The notes: a model not told the origin generated them from the letters alone. Numbered from the stretch's first letter, positions 1-9,418 are shown. The stretch is 64,000 bases of DNA from Glaciecola siphonariae (GCF_042652645.1 NZ_JBHSGU010000009.1:62001-126000); one strand, 5' to 3'. Program-made: numbers and translations.

Positions 1-1188
1 GCGAAAAAAGCGCAAACCGCTGACCTGCAAAAGAGTGCCTTTTTAGCGAATATGAGTCACGAAATTCGCACACCCATATCAGGTGTTATTGGGCTTGTTG
101 AAATGCTCATTGATAATCAAGAAACTGATAAACTAAGCAAGCAAGAGCACCATCACTATTTGAATTTGGTGAAAAACAGTTCAAAACATTTGCTCAATAT
201 CATTTCCGACATTCTTGATTTCTCAAAAATTGAAGCGGGCAAAATCACCATTGTTAAGCAAAACTTTGTGCTTAAAAAACTGCTCAACGACCTGTTAGAC
301 GACTTTAAATATCAGGCCTCCGATAAAGGCCTAGATTTTGACTTTAAAGCGCATAATTTAAGTGATGAAATATTCTGCGGCGACCCTCTGCGACTTAAAC
401 AAATATTGTATAACCTGCTTGGTAACGCCATTAAATTCACGCAAACTGGCGGCATAAAAGTGCGAGTGCGAATTAATCAGCGAGATGAAGAGCATGTTGA
501 ATTTATTTGTTCAATCATCGATACCGGCGTAGGCATTGCTCAAGACAAACTAGACATTTTGTTTATGCCTTTTGAACAGGTAGATACCAGTGCCACAAGA
601 GCATCTCAAGGGACCGGTTTAGGTTTATCGATTACCCGAAAGTTGATTGACTTGATGAGCGGAGATATTACGGTGACAAGCCAAGAAGTACTCGGCTCAA
701 ACTTTACCGTAAAACTGCCCTTTGAAAAGGTGAAAGACCAGCAGCAAGCGAACCAAGACATAAAACAAACGCAATTAGAAGCAGATAACATAACGCAGCA
801 CAAAAACCTGCATGTACTGGTTGCAGAAGATAACGACGTTAATCAGGTTGTAATCAAAAGCCTGCTTGAGCAACTTCATATCACCTGTATGCTGGCAGAG
901 AACGGCGAGCAAACAATCGCATGCTTGAGTCAATACCCGCCAGAGCACTTCGATTTCATATTGATGGATTGTCAGATGCCCGTTATGGACGGCTTTGAGG
1001 CAACTTATCAAATCCGCAATAGCGCAAAGTTAGCCACGTATAAAAATATTCCCATTATTGCGCTGACGGCCAATGCGATGGCAGATGATAAAAAGCGGTG
1101 TTTAGACACCGGAATGAATGAATACTTAGCGAAGCCGGTAAGTAAGGAGCAGCTAAGCCAAACTATCGCAAGTTTATTAGCCAAATAA
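1..1188 (+). CDS. Hybrid sensor histidine kinase/response regulator, 5' truncated by window edge
   Basis: The reading frame is open from base 1, so only the C-terminal part is present (about 395 codons). In order it shows a HisKA dimerisation helix with the H-box SHEIRTPISG just after base 52, a HATPase domain with N-box (LLGNAIKFT), G1 (DTGVGIA) and G2 (GTGLGLSI), and a receiver domain with acidic pocket (AEDNDVNQ), phospho-acceptor Asp in ILMDCQMPVMDG and Lys in AKPV. It would autophosphorylate the His and pass phosphate to its own receiver. The sensor part lies outside the window, so the stimulus is unknown. No HPt domain follows. The ATG at 52 is internal to the H-box and is not the start. 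Confidence 0.93.
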   Translation, partial: AKKAQTADLQKSAFLANMSHEIRTPISGVIGLVEMLIDNQETDKLSKQEHHHYLNLVKNSSKHLLNIISDILDFSKIEAGKITIVKQNFVLKKLLNDLLDDFKYQASDKGLDFDFKAHNLSDEIFCGDPLRLKQILYNLLGNAIKFTQTGGIKVRVRINQRDEEHVEFICSIIDTGVGIAQDKLDILFMPFEQVDTSATRASQGTGLGLSITRKLIDLMSGDITVTSQEVLGSNFTVKLPFEKVKDQQQANQDIKQTQLEADNITQHKNLHVLVAEDNDVNQVVIKSLLEQLHITCMLAENGEQTIACLSQYPPEHFDFILMDCQMPVMDGFEATYQIRNSAKLATYKNIPIIALTANAMADDKKRCLDTGMNEYLAKPVSKEQLSQTIASLLAK

Positions 1189-1216
1189 ACCTTACCCGTC
1201 GCCGTAAGACTTATCG

Positions 1217-2227
1217 CTATTCAATGATGCGTAATACCGTGCGTTCGGCTGCGCTGAGTGCATAGGAACTGTTATTGTCTTCATCGTTGTTTGTGCGCAG
1301 TGTTTCAGTACTGATGGCGTCATCTTCAATAGCGCTTAGTATCTTAGGATGGATGTAGTACTCGCGGCAAATAGCGGGCGTATTGCCCAAGCTTTTTGCT
1401 ACCTTTTTAACGATTTTGTTTATGGGTTTGGTATTGCCCGATTTAGCAGAATCGGTACGTTTATTGTTTTGCTGCATTTCAACATAATATTCAACCGCCA
1501 AGCAGCTAGCGGTCCACGTTCTAAAGTCTTTGCAGGTAAACGCTTCACCCATTTGTGACTTAATAAAGGCATTGACTTCATCGCTTGAAACGTCAGACCA
1601 AGCGCTTGCGTTTTCGCGGTACCTAAATAGCGCGTAGCCAGGCTGTTCACTGGCCTGCTGAACATGCTTAGCCAAACACTCATCATCAATTGTTACGCAG
1701 CGCTGCTTACCACTTTTACCTGTAAACTCTAAGCTTATACCGTCATCGTGCTCAACGATGTGTTTACGCCTCAAGGTAGATAGGCCATAGGTTTTATTAT
1801 GTTGAGCGTAGTGTTTATTGCCGATGCGAATGCCGGTGTCGTCTAATACTAGCACCATCAAAGACAAGACTTTCTCAGGTGTCCATTGGGTTTGCTGCAA
1901 CTGCTTGTGGCAGTATTGTCTCATATCGGGAAGCTTCGCGGCGAACTCTGGCAATTTGCCAAACTTAGCTGCCTGCTGTTGGCGTTGCCATTGTTCTGAA
2001 TAGATATACTGCTTGCGACCTTTTGCGTCGCGTCCCGACGCTTGTATTTTAGCGCTTGATTCGGTGGCAATGAGCACATCATCCCACATAGGCGGAATAA
2101 CGAGTGCCTTAATTCGCTTAAGCTGCCGTCTGCAGTGTATTTTTCGGTTGTTGCTATCAAAATACTGAAACCCCTTTCCCCAGCGTTTTCGCGTAATAAA
2201 AGAGGCATCTTCAATCTTGTCTGTCAT
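1217..2227 (-). CDS. DNA topoisomerase IB (poxvirus/bacterial type)
   Basis: This 336-residue protein matches bacterial type IB topoisomerases, which relax supercoils by a 3'-phosphotyrosyl nick. Visible family marks are the N-terminal segment with GKGFQYFD and KALVIPPMWDDV, the catalytic Arg in DDTGIRIGN, the Lys in TGKSGK, the second Arg in CKDFRTW, and the Tyr nucleophile within REYYIHPKIL near the C-terminus. Length agrees with the family (about 320-360). The gene converges on the kinase gene with 28 bp between them. The region between FRTW and YYIHP holds a lysine-rich stretch that looks like a flexible insertion. No partner gene is evident. Confidence 0.93.
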   Translation of the reverse strand: MTDKIEDASFITRKRWGKGFQYFDSNNRKIHCRRQLKRIKALVIPPMWDDVLIATESSAKIQASGRDAKGRKQYIYSEQWQRQQQAAKFGKLPEFAAKLPDMRQYCHKQLQQTQWTPEKVLSLMVLVLDDTGIRIGNKHYAQHNKTYGLSTLRRKHIVEHDDGISLEFTGKSGKQRCVTIDDECLAKHVQQASEQPGYALFRYRENASAWSDVSSDEVNAFIKSQMGEAFTCKDFRTWTASCLAVEYYVEMQQNNKRTDSAKSGNTKPINKIVKKVAKSLGNTPAICREYYIHPKILSAIEDDAISTETLRTNNDEDNNSSYALSAAERTVLRIIE

Positions 2228-2322
2228 GTAAAGCGTCTGTGAGTCAGGTAGTTATGTTGTTTATACTTTTCAGACGCTACATAGTTCAGCGCGACTTGAA
2301 CAGGGCAAGGCCTGCAAGCCGT

Positions 2323-3198
2323 TTATGGCCGCTCTGTATCGAGGCTTATATCAGTATTGAGCTCTTTATTTTGCCGCTTTAGGTCATGCGACTTTGCCAC
2401 TGCTTTTTCAATATTTTCATCGGTGAACTGACGCTCAAACAAACGCTGTACTATCCATGGAAATTTAAGTAACCAAGCCATTTTACGCGGGGCAACAATT
2501 TCTCTTTGTCTTTGATTAATACCGTCGACGGCAATTTGTGCAACCTTTGAAGCGCTTATTGCGTCTCCGTCACCTGAATTTACATTTCCCCATAGTAACT
2601 GCATCAGCTCATCGGTATCGCGATTGTCATCTCCTTCGCCTTTCACAAAGTTAGGGCATAGAATACCGACCTCAATGCCTCTAAACTTCACCTCCTGTCG
2701 ATAGCAATCGAGCATCGCGTAAAGCCCCGCTTTAGAAGCGCAATAATGAGACTGTAAAGGGCTTCTGCCGACTGCAGCGGTTGATGCAACGGCCAATAAG
2801 TATCCGCGAGTTTGCGCTAAGTAGGGCGTTGCGATTTGCGCGACTCGATACGCGCCCACAAGATTAATATCTAACATGCGCTGAAAGGCACTTTCACTTG
2901 CAGTCTCAAGCGCGCCAGAACCCATAATACCGGCGTTTGATACCACAATGTCAACTCTGCCAAAAACGTCTATCGCTTTGTCAAATGCGTGTTGAATTGA
3001 GGCGCTGTCGCACACATTCATTTCAACAGCGATAGTGTTTGGGAGGTCTTTTGCCATGGCTTCGAGCTTGTCGAATTCTAAACCTGCCAAGACCAATTTA
3101 GCACCGCGCTTATGCAGTTCAAGCGCAATATGTTTGCCAATGTTTCTGGCCGGTCCGGTGACAAGTGCTACTCGCTGTCGGATTTGTTTATGCTTCAT
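2323..3198 (-). CDS. Short-chain dehydrogenase/reductase (SDR)
   Basis: Classical SDR of about 291 residues with a Rossmann glycine motif (VTGPARNIGKH), NAG motif (VSNAGIMG), and the Ser and Tyr-Lys catalytic residues (ASTAAVG, YCASKAG). It should oxidise or reduce a hydroxyl/carbonyl group with NAD(P). A GTG at 3213 is possible, but the ATG at 3198 has GAGGGA at a proper distance and overlaps the hydrolase stop by 11 bases, so I take the ATG. It is the last gene of a four-gene leftward operon (transporter, SDR, hydrolase, SDR). The substrate is unknown. PARNIGK is a slightly unusual glycine motif. Confidence 0.88.
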   Translation of the reverse strand: MKHKQIRQRVALVTGPARNIGKHIALELHKRGAKLVLAGLEFDKLEAMAKDLPNTIAVEMNVCDSASIQHAFDKAIDVFGRVDIVVSNAGIMGSGALETASESAFQRMLDINLVGAYRVAQIATPYLAQTRGYLLAVASTAAVGRSPLQSHYCASKAGLYAMLDCYRQEVKFRGIEVGILCPNFVKGEGDDNRDTDELMQLLWGNVNSGDGDAISASKVAQIAVDGINQRQREIVAPRKMAWLLKFPWIVQRLFERQFTDENIEKAVAKSHDLKRQNKELNTDISLDTERP

Positions 3199-4186
3199 AT
3201 TTGTTTCCCTCACGGCTGCCTTTGCTGCTTTCGCTGGCTTCTTCCTGAGTACTTGAACCGCCTACTTGTACAACTGAGTCAGGTAGTTCAACAATGCTTT
3301 TGATAAAGGCGATTTGATCGGCAATAGTGCGTTCAAAAGCCTCGCCATGATAAATCTCGAAGTGCTCAATGTGATAGTTAATACACTGACCGTGCGGTGC
3401 TAATTCAGCCGCTTTTTGCGCGGGCTCGGGCGGGGTCACTTCATCTTTTGTTGCTACCTGCACCAATAAAGGACATTGAATACTAGGTGTTGCAAGGCCA
3501 GGCTGCCAGTTTACTACCTCAAGAAACACCCTCGGCGTTGTGCGATTCTCCCAGTTGGCGTCTATATTCTGCTGCCATAAGTCGTCAGGAATAGCATCTG
3601 GGGAGGTCATTGCCGCAATCTGCCCAGGATAGCCAACGCTGGCGATGTAGTAGGGGTATTTATTGCGCTTTTCTCGCCATTTGTCTCTTAGCGCGCTATA
3701 CAACAATGGAATAGCGGTGCGTAAAGACCCAGTGTTTGCCTTGCCATCAGCAAACGGCGCTTGGGCAATCACGCCTTTTATAAAATGTTTGCGACTGGCA
3801 ATGTCCATGACGTGACCACCAGATAAAGAGCTGCCCCATAAAATGATGCTGTCGGATGCAACGTGATGTTGCTGTTTACACCACTCAATGACATGTTCAT
3901 AGTCTTCATGGCGTCTTGCAATTGACATCCATTGGCGCGGCCAGCCGCCGGAGCGACCAAAACACCGATAGTCGAATAAAATCACGTTCAGACCAACTGC
4001 GGCAAAGCGCGCAGCATAGCGAAGAAGGGCTTCATTTATGGTACCGCCAAATCCGTGAGCCATCACTACGGTTGCTGCACCCGTTGCGGGAGTTAAGTCT
4101 GAAAAACACCGCCACAGCGCCATATCAACACCGTCGTGGTCAATGCTAAATTGCTCGGTATAAATGTGTGGAAAGTCCGTCGTCAT
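3188..4186 (-). CDS. Alpha/beta hydrolase
   Basis: This 332-residue protein has the alpha/beta-hydrolase fold signature: an oxyanion-side HGFGG, a nucleophile elbow GSSLSGG (around residue 137), an Asp in TKDEVTPP and a His in EIYHGEAF completing the triad. No signal peptide is seen, so it is probably cytoplasmic. It overlaps the upstream SDR gene by ATGA and the downstream SDR gene by 11 bases, so the three should be translated together. In this setting it may hydrolyse an ester or C-C bond in a compound imported by the adjacent transporters; that is inference. The last 25 residues (Ser/Glu-rich) lie beyond the usual fold. Confidence 0.88.
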   Translation of the reverse strand: MTTDFPHIYTEQFSIDHDGVDMALWRCFSDLTPATGAATVVMAHGFGGTINEALLRYAARFAAVGLNVILFDYRCFGRSGGWPRQWMSIARRHEDYEHVIEWCKQQHHVASDSIILWGSSLSGGHVMDIASRKHFIKGVIAQAPFADGKANTGSLRTAIPLLYSALRDKWREKRNKYPYYIASVGYPGQIAAMTSPDAIPDDLWQQNIDANWENRTTPRVFLEVVNWQPGLATPSIQCPLLVQVATKDEVTPPEPAQKAAELAPHGQCINYHIEHFEIYHGEAFERTIADQIAFIKSIVELPDSVVQVGGSSTQEEASESSKGSREGNKYEA

Positions 4187-5055
4187 AGCTGTTTGCCTTC
4201 TCTTTTTTCAATAGGCTCAATAATTTGTCCATCGACCAAGCCATTCTTTTTCATCTCTTTGAGAATGCGTTTGCTATAACCTACAGGCATGAGTCGAGCG
4301 GTCAGGTCCATTATTTTGGCATCCATACCAATAAGAATTCGCGTTTTGCTGTTTTTAATGCCTTCAATAATGGTAGCAGCCGCCTTTTCTGGTGAGGTGA
4401 TAAAGGTTTGTTTAAAGGTACTGAGGTCTTTGTGTCGCTCCTCTTCGGTGCGTGACCCCGCGGTAATGGCATTTTCTGCAACATTAGTGTCAATGCCACC
4501 GGGATGGACCACCGACACAAGTAGGTTTGGATAATAGCTCATGGCCTCCATCCTTAAACTCTCGGTATAGCCCCTGACTGCAAACTTAGACGCGCAGTAG
4601 GCGCTTTGCAGGCCTACCGCAGTTACGCCAAAAATAGACGATATATTCACAACTGCCGCCTCACGAGCGCGCGCAAGTTCGGGTAAGAATACTTGCGTAC
4701 CATGAACAACCCCATAAAAATTGATGTCCATCACCTTTTTTAGGTCTGTTTCGCGAAGGTGCTCAACGGCGACGGCCTCGTGCGCAATACCTGCATTATT
4801 GATAAGCGCGTCAAGTCCGCCAAAATGCGCCATAACCTCTGTTTTAAAGGCAAGCCATTCGTCTCTTTGCGCCACTGAAAACGCACGTGTAATTGCTTTG
4901 TTCTTCAGCAGCTTAGCGGTTTCTTGCAGTGCTTGTTCGTTAATGTCGTTTAAAGCGAGTTGCGCGCCCTCTTTATCAAGTGCAATCGACAGCGCGCGGC
5001 CTATGCCCGAGCCTGCCCCGGTAACAACAAATACTTTATTTCTGAGGTGTCGCAT
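4183..5055 (-). CDS. Short-chain dehydrogenase/reductase (SDR)
   Basis: Classical SDR of 290 residues. It has TGAGSGIG for NAD(P) binding at residues 12-19, NNAGIAH, the catalytic Ser in NISSIFG, YCASK as the Tyr-x-x-x-Lys pair, and PGGIDTN. It overlaps the transporter gene by 20 bases at its 5' end and the hydrolase by 4 bases at its 3' end, which indicates one transcript. It differs clearly in sequence from the other SDR of the operon, so the two probably act on different steps or stereocentres of the same pathway. The substrate is not inferable from sequence. Confidence 0.9.
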   Translation of the reverse strand: MRHLRNKVFVVTGAGSGIGRALSIALDKEGAQLALNDINEQALQETAKLLKNKAITRAFSVAQRDEWLAFKTEVMAHFGGLDALINNAGIAHEAVAVEHLRETDLKKVMDINFYGVVHGTQVFLPELARAREAAVVNISSIFGVTAVGLQSAYCASKFAVRGYTESLRMEAMSYYPNLLVSVVHPGGIDTNVAENAITAGSRTEEERHKDLSTFKQTFITSPEKAAATIIEGIKNSKTRILIGMDAKIMDLTARLMPVGYSKRILKEMKKNGLVDGQIIEPIEKREGKQL

Positions 5056-6430
5056 TAGCTAACTCCATAGCATGAATTTTTTCTTGGGTGAGAAGATGAG
5101 AGGCTTTGGTAATGGGGTATCGCCAACAAAGAAAGCTGGTAATAACAAAAAGCACAAATGGAACAGGTCCGGTCATCCATACAAAGGCGCCTAACGTGGT
5201 TTCATTTTGTATGATTTGACCGGCCTGATGCTCAAAGACTGATAGCACAATAGCATTTGAAAAAACGCCGATTGAGCCTGCACATTTATGCATGAATATA
5301 AAGGCTGAATAAACTAGGCCCTCCCGTCGCATGCCGCTGTTGAGAGTATCTTCGTCTACCGAGTCTGGAAGCATCGCCCATGGAAACAAATTAATGGCCG
5401 ATATGCCGACGCCCGATAGCACGGCTGCTAAAAACAGCATGGGGCTTGCGCCAGTGCGCGGGATAAAGGGAATGAGCGACAAAAACAGCAAATATACAAG
5501 TATTCCGCAAATGAGTGCACGTGGCTTACCGATGCGCTGGCCCACAGCGGCCCAAAGCGGAAAGGTCAAAATTGACAGCAAAAAAATAGCACCAAGCATC
5601 TTTTGCTGCTCATTGCCTGGTAGTTTGACAACAGATTCTAAATAAAACGGCAGCATTGACTGGACAATCATCGTTGCCACAGTGCTAAGTACCAGCAGCA
5701 TGACCAATAAACGAAAGGCCTTGGCTTTAAAGACACTTATAAAGTCACGAACAAGATGATGTTGGCTAGGCGCTTGCTTCGGGCCTTTCACATCGTCGAT
5801 TACCAGAAAAAACGGGATCGAAAATATCAGACCCAAAAGAGAGTAGGTAATAGCGCTTAGCCACCACGCCAAGGGCGAACTTGTAGCTAAATCTGTTTGC
5901 CCTGCAAAAAATAATACCAACGCTGGGGTAACGGCAATGCCTATGAGTACTGCCAGCATCACAAAGCTCACGTTGTAGGTTACTTGCTTGGTGCGTTGGT
6001 CGTAGTCGGGTACCAGTGAGGGCAGCATGGCGTGTCTTGGGATGGTAATAAGCGTATAGAACAAAGAAAAAACAACGAATGCCAAACAGGCAAGCGCAAA
6101 TTGCGTATATGCCTGAGCGCTGATAGTGGGCAGCCACCACAATGCTACGTATGCAACCGCGGCCGGTATAATACCTAATAAAATTAATCCCTTTCGTCCA
6201 TGACTATGCTGTATGCGATCTGATAACCGGCCGATGTAAGGGTCTAAAACAGCATCCGCCAAACGTCCAATGATGAAAGCAAAACCTGCAAGAATGGCAG
6301 GTATCTCAACAACGTTTACAAAGTAGTAAAGCAACCAAGAATTAATGGTGACAAAAGTCAGCGCCAAGTTTACCTCTGGCGTCGCAAACGCGAGCTTTTT
6401 AGTTAAGGTATTGATTTTATTTGCGTTCAT
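5036..6430 (-). CDS. MFS transporter, GPH (glycoside/pentoside/hexuronide:cation symporter) type
   Basis: This 464-residue integral membrane protein has about 12 hydrophobic segments. Its early motif is typical of the GPH/MFS_2 group (GRLADAVLDPYIGRLSDR), and a related motif begins the second half. Such proteins move sugars or other small molecules with Na+ or H+. It is the first gene of the leftward operon and is divergent from a TonB receptor at 6589. Together they give a plausible outer- and inner-membrane import route for the substrate of the two SDRs and the hydrolase. GPH members in such clusters are not restricted to sugars. Confidence 0.85.
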   Translation of the reverse strand: MNANKINTLTKKLAFATPEVNLALTFVTINSWLLYYFVNVVEIPAILAGFAFIIGRLADAVLDPYIGRLSDRIQHSHGRKGLILLGIIPAAVAYVALWWLPTISAQAYTQFALACLAFVVFSLFYTLITIPRHAMLPSLVPDYDQRTKQVTYNVSFVMLAVLIGIAVTPALVLFFAGQTDLATSSPLAWWLSAITYSLLGLIFSIPFFLVIDDVKGPKQAPSQHHLVRDFISVFKAKAFRLLVMLLVLSTVATMIVQSMLPFYLESVVKLPGNEQQKMLGAIFLLSILTFPLWAAVGQRIGKPRALICGILVYLLFLSLIPFIPRTGASPMLFLAAVLSGVGISAINLFPWAMLPDSVDEDTLNSGMRREGLVYSAFIFMHKCAGSIGVFSNAIVLSVFEHQAGQIIQNETTLGAFVWMTGPVPFVLFVITSFLCWRYPITKASHLLTQEKIHAMELANATPQK

Positions 6431-6512
6431 TAATGTTTGCTCTATGCATAGCCTTTTTGTTAGGGCTCAATTGTTTACAAAATGTAAAAATTAAGTTGTA
6501 TAAACGGTGCTT

Positions 6513-6541
6513 AATATGATAGTACTATCATTTAATGTCAA
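6513..6541 (-). promoter_or_regulatory. Promoter of the leftward catabolic operon with embedded perfect palindrome
   Basis: On the minus strand TTGACA (6541-6536) is followed after 17 bases by CATATT (6518-6513). The spacer and the first bases of the -10 contain a perfect 16-bp palindrome, ATGATAGTACTATCAT (6516-6531). A second short dyad (TGTCA-AG-TGACA, 6536-6547) overlaps the -35. On the plus strand a -10-like TATAAA (6550-6555) lies 33 bases before the receptor start, so one operator could control both directions. The shape suits a TetR-type repressor, but no regulator gene is adjacent. The reading is inferred from the sequence. Confidence 0.6.
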
Positions 6542-6588
6542 GTGACAGATATAAATTTTTGCTTTCATAAAGCCAAGGAGCTCCTTGT

Positions 6589-9198
6589 ATGAGTACTCAT
6601 ACTGCAATAAAGTTATCCCGTTTTACGATGCTGCCGGTCACATTGTGCACACTAGCAGCACTTTACCCGGCGTTTAGTACAGCGCAAGAACAAGTTAACG
6701 ATACAAGCCAAACTGTATCGTCACAAAATGAAATCCAACAGGATACGATGTTAGAAACCATTGAAGTAACCGCCCAGCGGCGAGTACAAAATCTGCAAGA
6801 CGTTCCTGTTTCTATTACTGCACTCTCTGGTGCGGCTTTACAAGACGCCGCGGTAAAAGATATTGTCGATTTAGAAGTAGCGGTGCCCAGTTTGCAAACC
6901 TTTATTACACAAAGTGCCACGCAAACTAATTTGGATATTCGTGGGGTGGGTACTTCGTCACAGAATTTTGGTCTGGAGTCTTCAGTAGGCTTATACGTTG
7001 ATGATGTATTCAGGGCGAGACAAAACTCGATTATTAATAATCTAGTCGATATGGAAGCAGTAGAGGTACTGCGTGGGCCTCAAGGCACTCTGTTTGGTAA
7101 AAACACCCCATCAGGGGCAGTTGTTATTCGTACCAAAGCGCCAAGGCATGATGAGCGAGACGGTTTACTAGAGGCAACGGTGGGCAATTTAGGCCTACTC
7201 AATTTTGCTGCTGCGTCTAACGTTAATATTGTAGAAGATGAGCTGAGCCTTAGATTTACTGGGTTTAGCAGTCAGCGAGATGGGTTTGTAGACGATGTTG
7301 CGCTAGGTGAAAATACTCTGCACGACAGAGACCGCTATGGCGTTAGAGCACAAGCCCTGTGGACACCGAATGACGATTTACGCGTGCGGGTAATCGCAGA
7401 CTATTCAGAAATTGATGAGATTTGTTGTGCGGCGCCCACCTTCTTAAGTAATTTCCAGTCGCAACAGGTGCCAGGAGTGTTTGGGACAGACGCGATTTTT
7501 GCGCAACTCGGCGGCACTATTTTTACAGGCGAAGAGTTTTTTGACTATCGTGTTGCACTCAATTCACTTCCGATTTCACAAAATGAAGATAAGGGCGTGT
7601 CGGTCCAAGTTGACTACGATATCAATAATGAATGGTCAGTAACATCCATTAGCGCTCTGCGTGACTTTGATTCGCGAGACACTATCGACGGTGACTTTAC
7701 CGATATTGATTTAGTGACCACCACCAACGTCGCTTCCCAAAAATCGCTTTCACAAGAGTTCCGTTTTAACTACACCAGTGAGCGCCTTAACGCAGTAATC
7801 GGTGCCTATTATTTTACGCAAGACTTAGATTTAGATTATAAGGTTGAAATAGGTGAGCAGTTCCCTGACTTTTTCAATATTGCTGTGCTACCCAGCTTAC
7901 AAGCATCGCCTCTTGGCCCATTACTTGCCGGGCTAGACCAAATCAGTGCTGCAACAGGAGGCTTAGTTGCGCCAGTAGGGCCAGGTGTTGGCGCAGGTTT
8001 TAGTTTTCCGCATATTGCGCAACAAGAGCATACCTCTTATGCTTTATTTGGACAATTTGACTACTCGCTAAATGACAGCTGGATAATTACGGCTGGACTT
8101 CGCTATACCGATGAAGACAAAACACTATTTAGTGGTTTTAGTGAGCTTAACAGCGCCGGTACACAAACCACCGCCGTAGATTTTGCAGCCGCTGGAGCTG
8201 CACTCGGTCAAATCGGCGCTGGATTAGCGCAGGGCCAGCTTCCTACAGAGGAAATGCTTGCGCCTCTAGTGCCTCTGCAAACTGCAGGCTGGGCCTTTCC
8301 GTTTGTGTCAGCGGCTACCTCGCCTAGACCAACCATTGACACCGACTTGGCAGATAGTAAAACGACCGGTACCTTAAAGTTAAGCTACACACCTAACAGG
8401 CACACCTTAGTGTATGCCTCTGCAGCGACTGGGTATAAGTCAGGCGGCACTAATACCGACCGTATACCAAGTGGTTTTTCGCCCTTGTTTGATGCCGAAA
8501 CCGCCACGTCTTTTGAGCTAGGGATTAAAGCAGACTTTCCTCAGCAGGCGCTTCGTATAAATGCCGCTATTCATTCAACCAAGATTGATGATTTTCAAGC
8601 GAATACTTACGACGGTACCGGTTTTAATTTACAAAATGCCGGTGCACTCGATACGTTTGGTGGCGAAGTAGAATTAACGTGGCTGCCAACTGATGACGTG
8701 GAGCTTCGTTTAAATTACGCGCACATTGATGCGCAGTATGACGAATTTGATGCGGGCTCTTGTTATATCGCTTATACCTTTCATACTGGCATAGACGACC
8801 CAGGAAGACGCAATCCTCAAGACCCCTTCTGCTCGCGTGCTGGCGATCGCCTGCCAGGTTCGCCAGAGCACAAGCTGAATGCACAACTGCGCTACGACAC
8901 TGAACTGACAAGTGACATTTTCATGTATGCGGTTGTGGAGGGTATTTTTAGCTCTGACATCATTCGTGATTCAAACAACGACCCACTTAAACTGCAGCCT
9001 GGCTATAGTTTTTTCAATACAAGAGTAGGCTTTGATTTAACACAATACGACATGCAGGTGTTGTTTTGGGGGCGCAATGTGTTCAACAAAGAGTATTATG
9101 GCGCCGCAATGTTCGATACGACCCTGCAAGATGGAAAGATATCGTCTTATGTATCGGAACCTAGAACCTTTGGCGTGACAGTGCGAAAGCGATTTTAG
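6589..9198 (+). CDS. TonB-dependent outer-membrane receptor
   Basis: This 869-residue receptor has an N-terminal signal peptide (residues 1-33, ending near FSTAQ), a TonB-box-like stretch (LETIEVTAQRR, about 55-65), a plug domain with GPQGTLFGKNTPSGAV, and a long beta-barrel ending in aromatic Phe (TVRKRF). AAGGAG 8 bases upstream fixes the start; the same bases form the 12-bp palindrome AAGGAGCTCCTT. It belongs to the receptor group that often serves non-iron substrates in Alteromonadales and Sphingomonadales. Being divergent from the transporter-SDR-hydrolase-SDR operon, it is probably the outer-membrane entry for their substrate (inference). Confidence 0.92.
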   Translation: MSTHTAIKLSRFTMLPVTLCTLAALYPAFSTAQEQVNDTSQTVSSQNEIQQDTMLETIEVTAQRRVQNLQDVPVSITALSGAALQDAAVKDIVDLEVAVPSLQTFITQSATQTNLDIRGVGTSSQNFGLESSVGLYVDDVFRARQNSIINNLVDMEAVEVLRGPQGTLFGKNTPSGAVVIRTKAPRHDERDGLLEATVGNLGLLNFAAASNVNIVEDELSLRFTGFSSQRDGFVDDVALGENTLHDRDRYGVRAQALWTPNDDLRVRVIADYSEIDEICCAAPTFLSNFQSQQVPGVFGTDAIFAQLGGTIFTGEEFFDYRVALNSLPISQNEDKGVSVQVDYDINNEWSVTSISALRDFDSRDTIDGDFTDIDLVTTTNVASQKSLSQEFRFNYTSERLNAVIGAYYFTQDLDLDYKVEIGEQFPDFFNIAVLPSLQASPLGPLLAGLDQISAATGGLVAPVGPGVGAGFSFPHIAQQEHTSYALFGQFDYSLNDSWIITAGLRYTDEDKTLFSGFSELNSAGTQTTAVDFAAAGAALGQIGAGLAQGQLPTEEMLAPLVPLQTAGWAFPFVSAATSPRPTIDTDLADSKTTGTLKLSYTPNRHTLVYASAATGYKSGGTNTDRIPSGFSPLFDAETATSFELGIKADFPQQALRINAAIHSTKIDDFQANTYDGTGFNLQNAGALDTFGGEVELTWLPTDDVELRLNYAHIDAQYDEFDAGSCYIAYTFHTGIDDPGRRNPQDPFCSRAGDRLPGSPEHKLNAQLRYDTELTSDIFMYAVVEGIFSSDIIRDSNNDPLKLQPGYSFFNTRVGFDLTQYDMQVLFWGRNVFNKEYYGAAMFDTTLQDGKISSYVSEPRTFGVTVRKRF

Positions 9199-9227
9199 AA
9201 CATAAGAGAATGAATCTCGGTGAAATG

Positions 9228-9253
9228 AAAAACAGACCTAGGTCTGTTTTTTT
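9228..9253 (+). terminator. Rho-independent terminator after the TonB receptor
   Basis: A perfect dyad (ACAGACC/GGTCTGT) flanked by A-tract and T-tract lies 30 bases after the receptor stop. The symmetry allows it to act in both directions. Confidence 0.8.
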
Positions 9254-9306
9254 ATGTTTAGGGCTTAGCGGCTATATCCTAAAACATCTTGTTCAAATGT
9301 AGCCAA

Positions 9307-9346
9307 TAAAAAACCTGATTAAGCCAAGGGCTTCAATCAGGTTTTT
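9307..9346. terminator. Bidirectional terminator between convergent genes
   Basis: Long inverted repeat AAAAACCTGATT...AATCAGGTTTTT with an inner AAGCC/GGCTT extension and a small bulge. A-runs and T-runs on both sides suit termination of the receptor from the left and of the PEP-CTERM-like gene from the right. Confidence 0.75.
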
Positions 9347-9418
9347 GTTCGTTGTGCGAGGCACAACATGTAGATTATTTTGTATTTGGCTGAATAGGTT
9401 TATTCAGCCGATTTTACT

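Noticed and set aside
3199..3213. GTG start for the last SDR of the leftward operon
   Set aside because: It places the good ribosome site (GAGGGA) inside the gene; the ATG at 3198 uses that site properly.
6575..6586. AAGGAGCTCCTT palindrome over the ribosome site of the first TonB receptor as an RNA switch
   Set aside because: Without a real loop only about four pairs can form, too weak to claim masking of the ribosome site.
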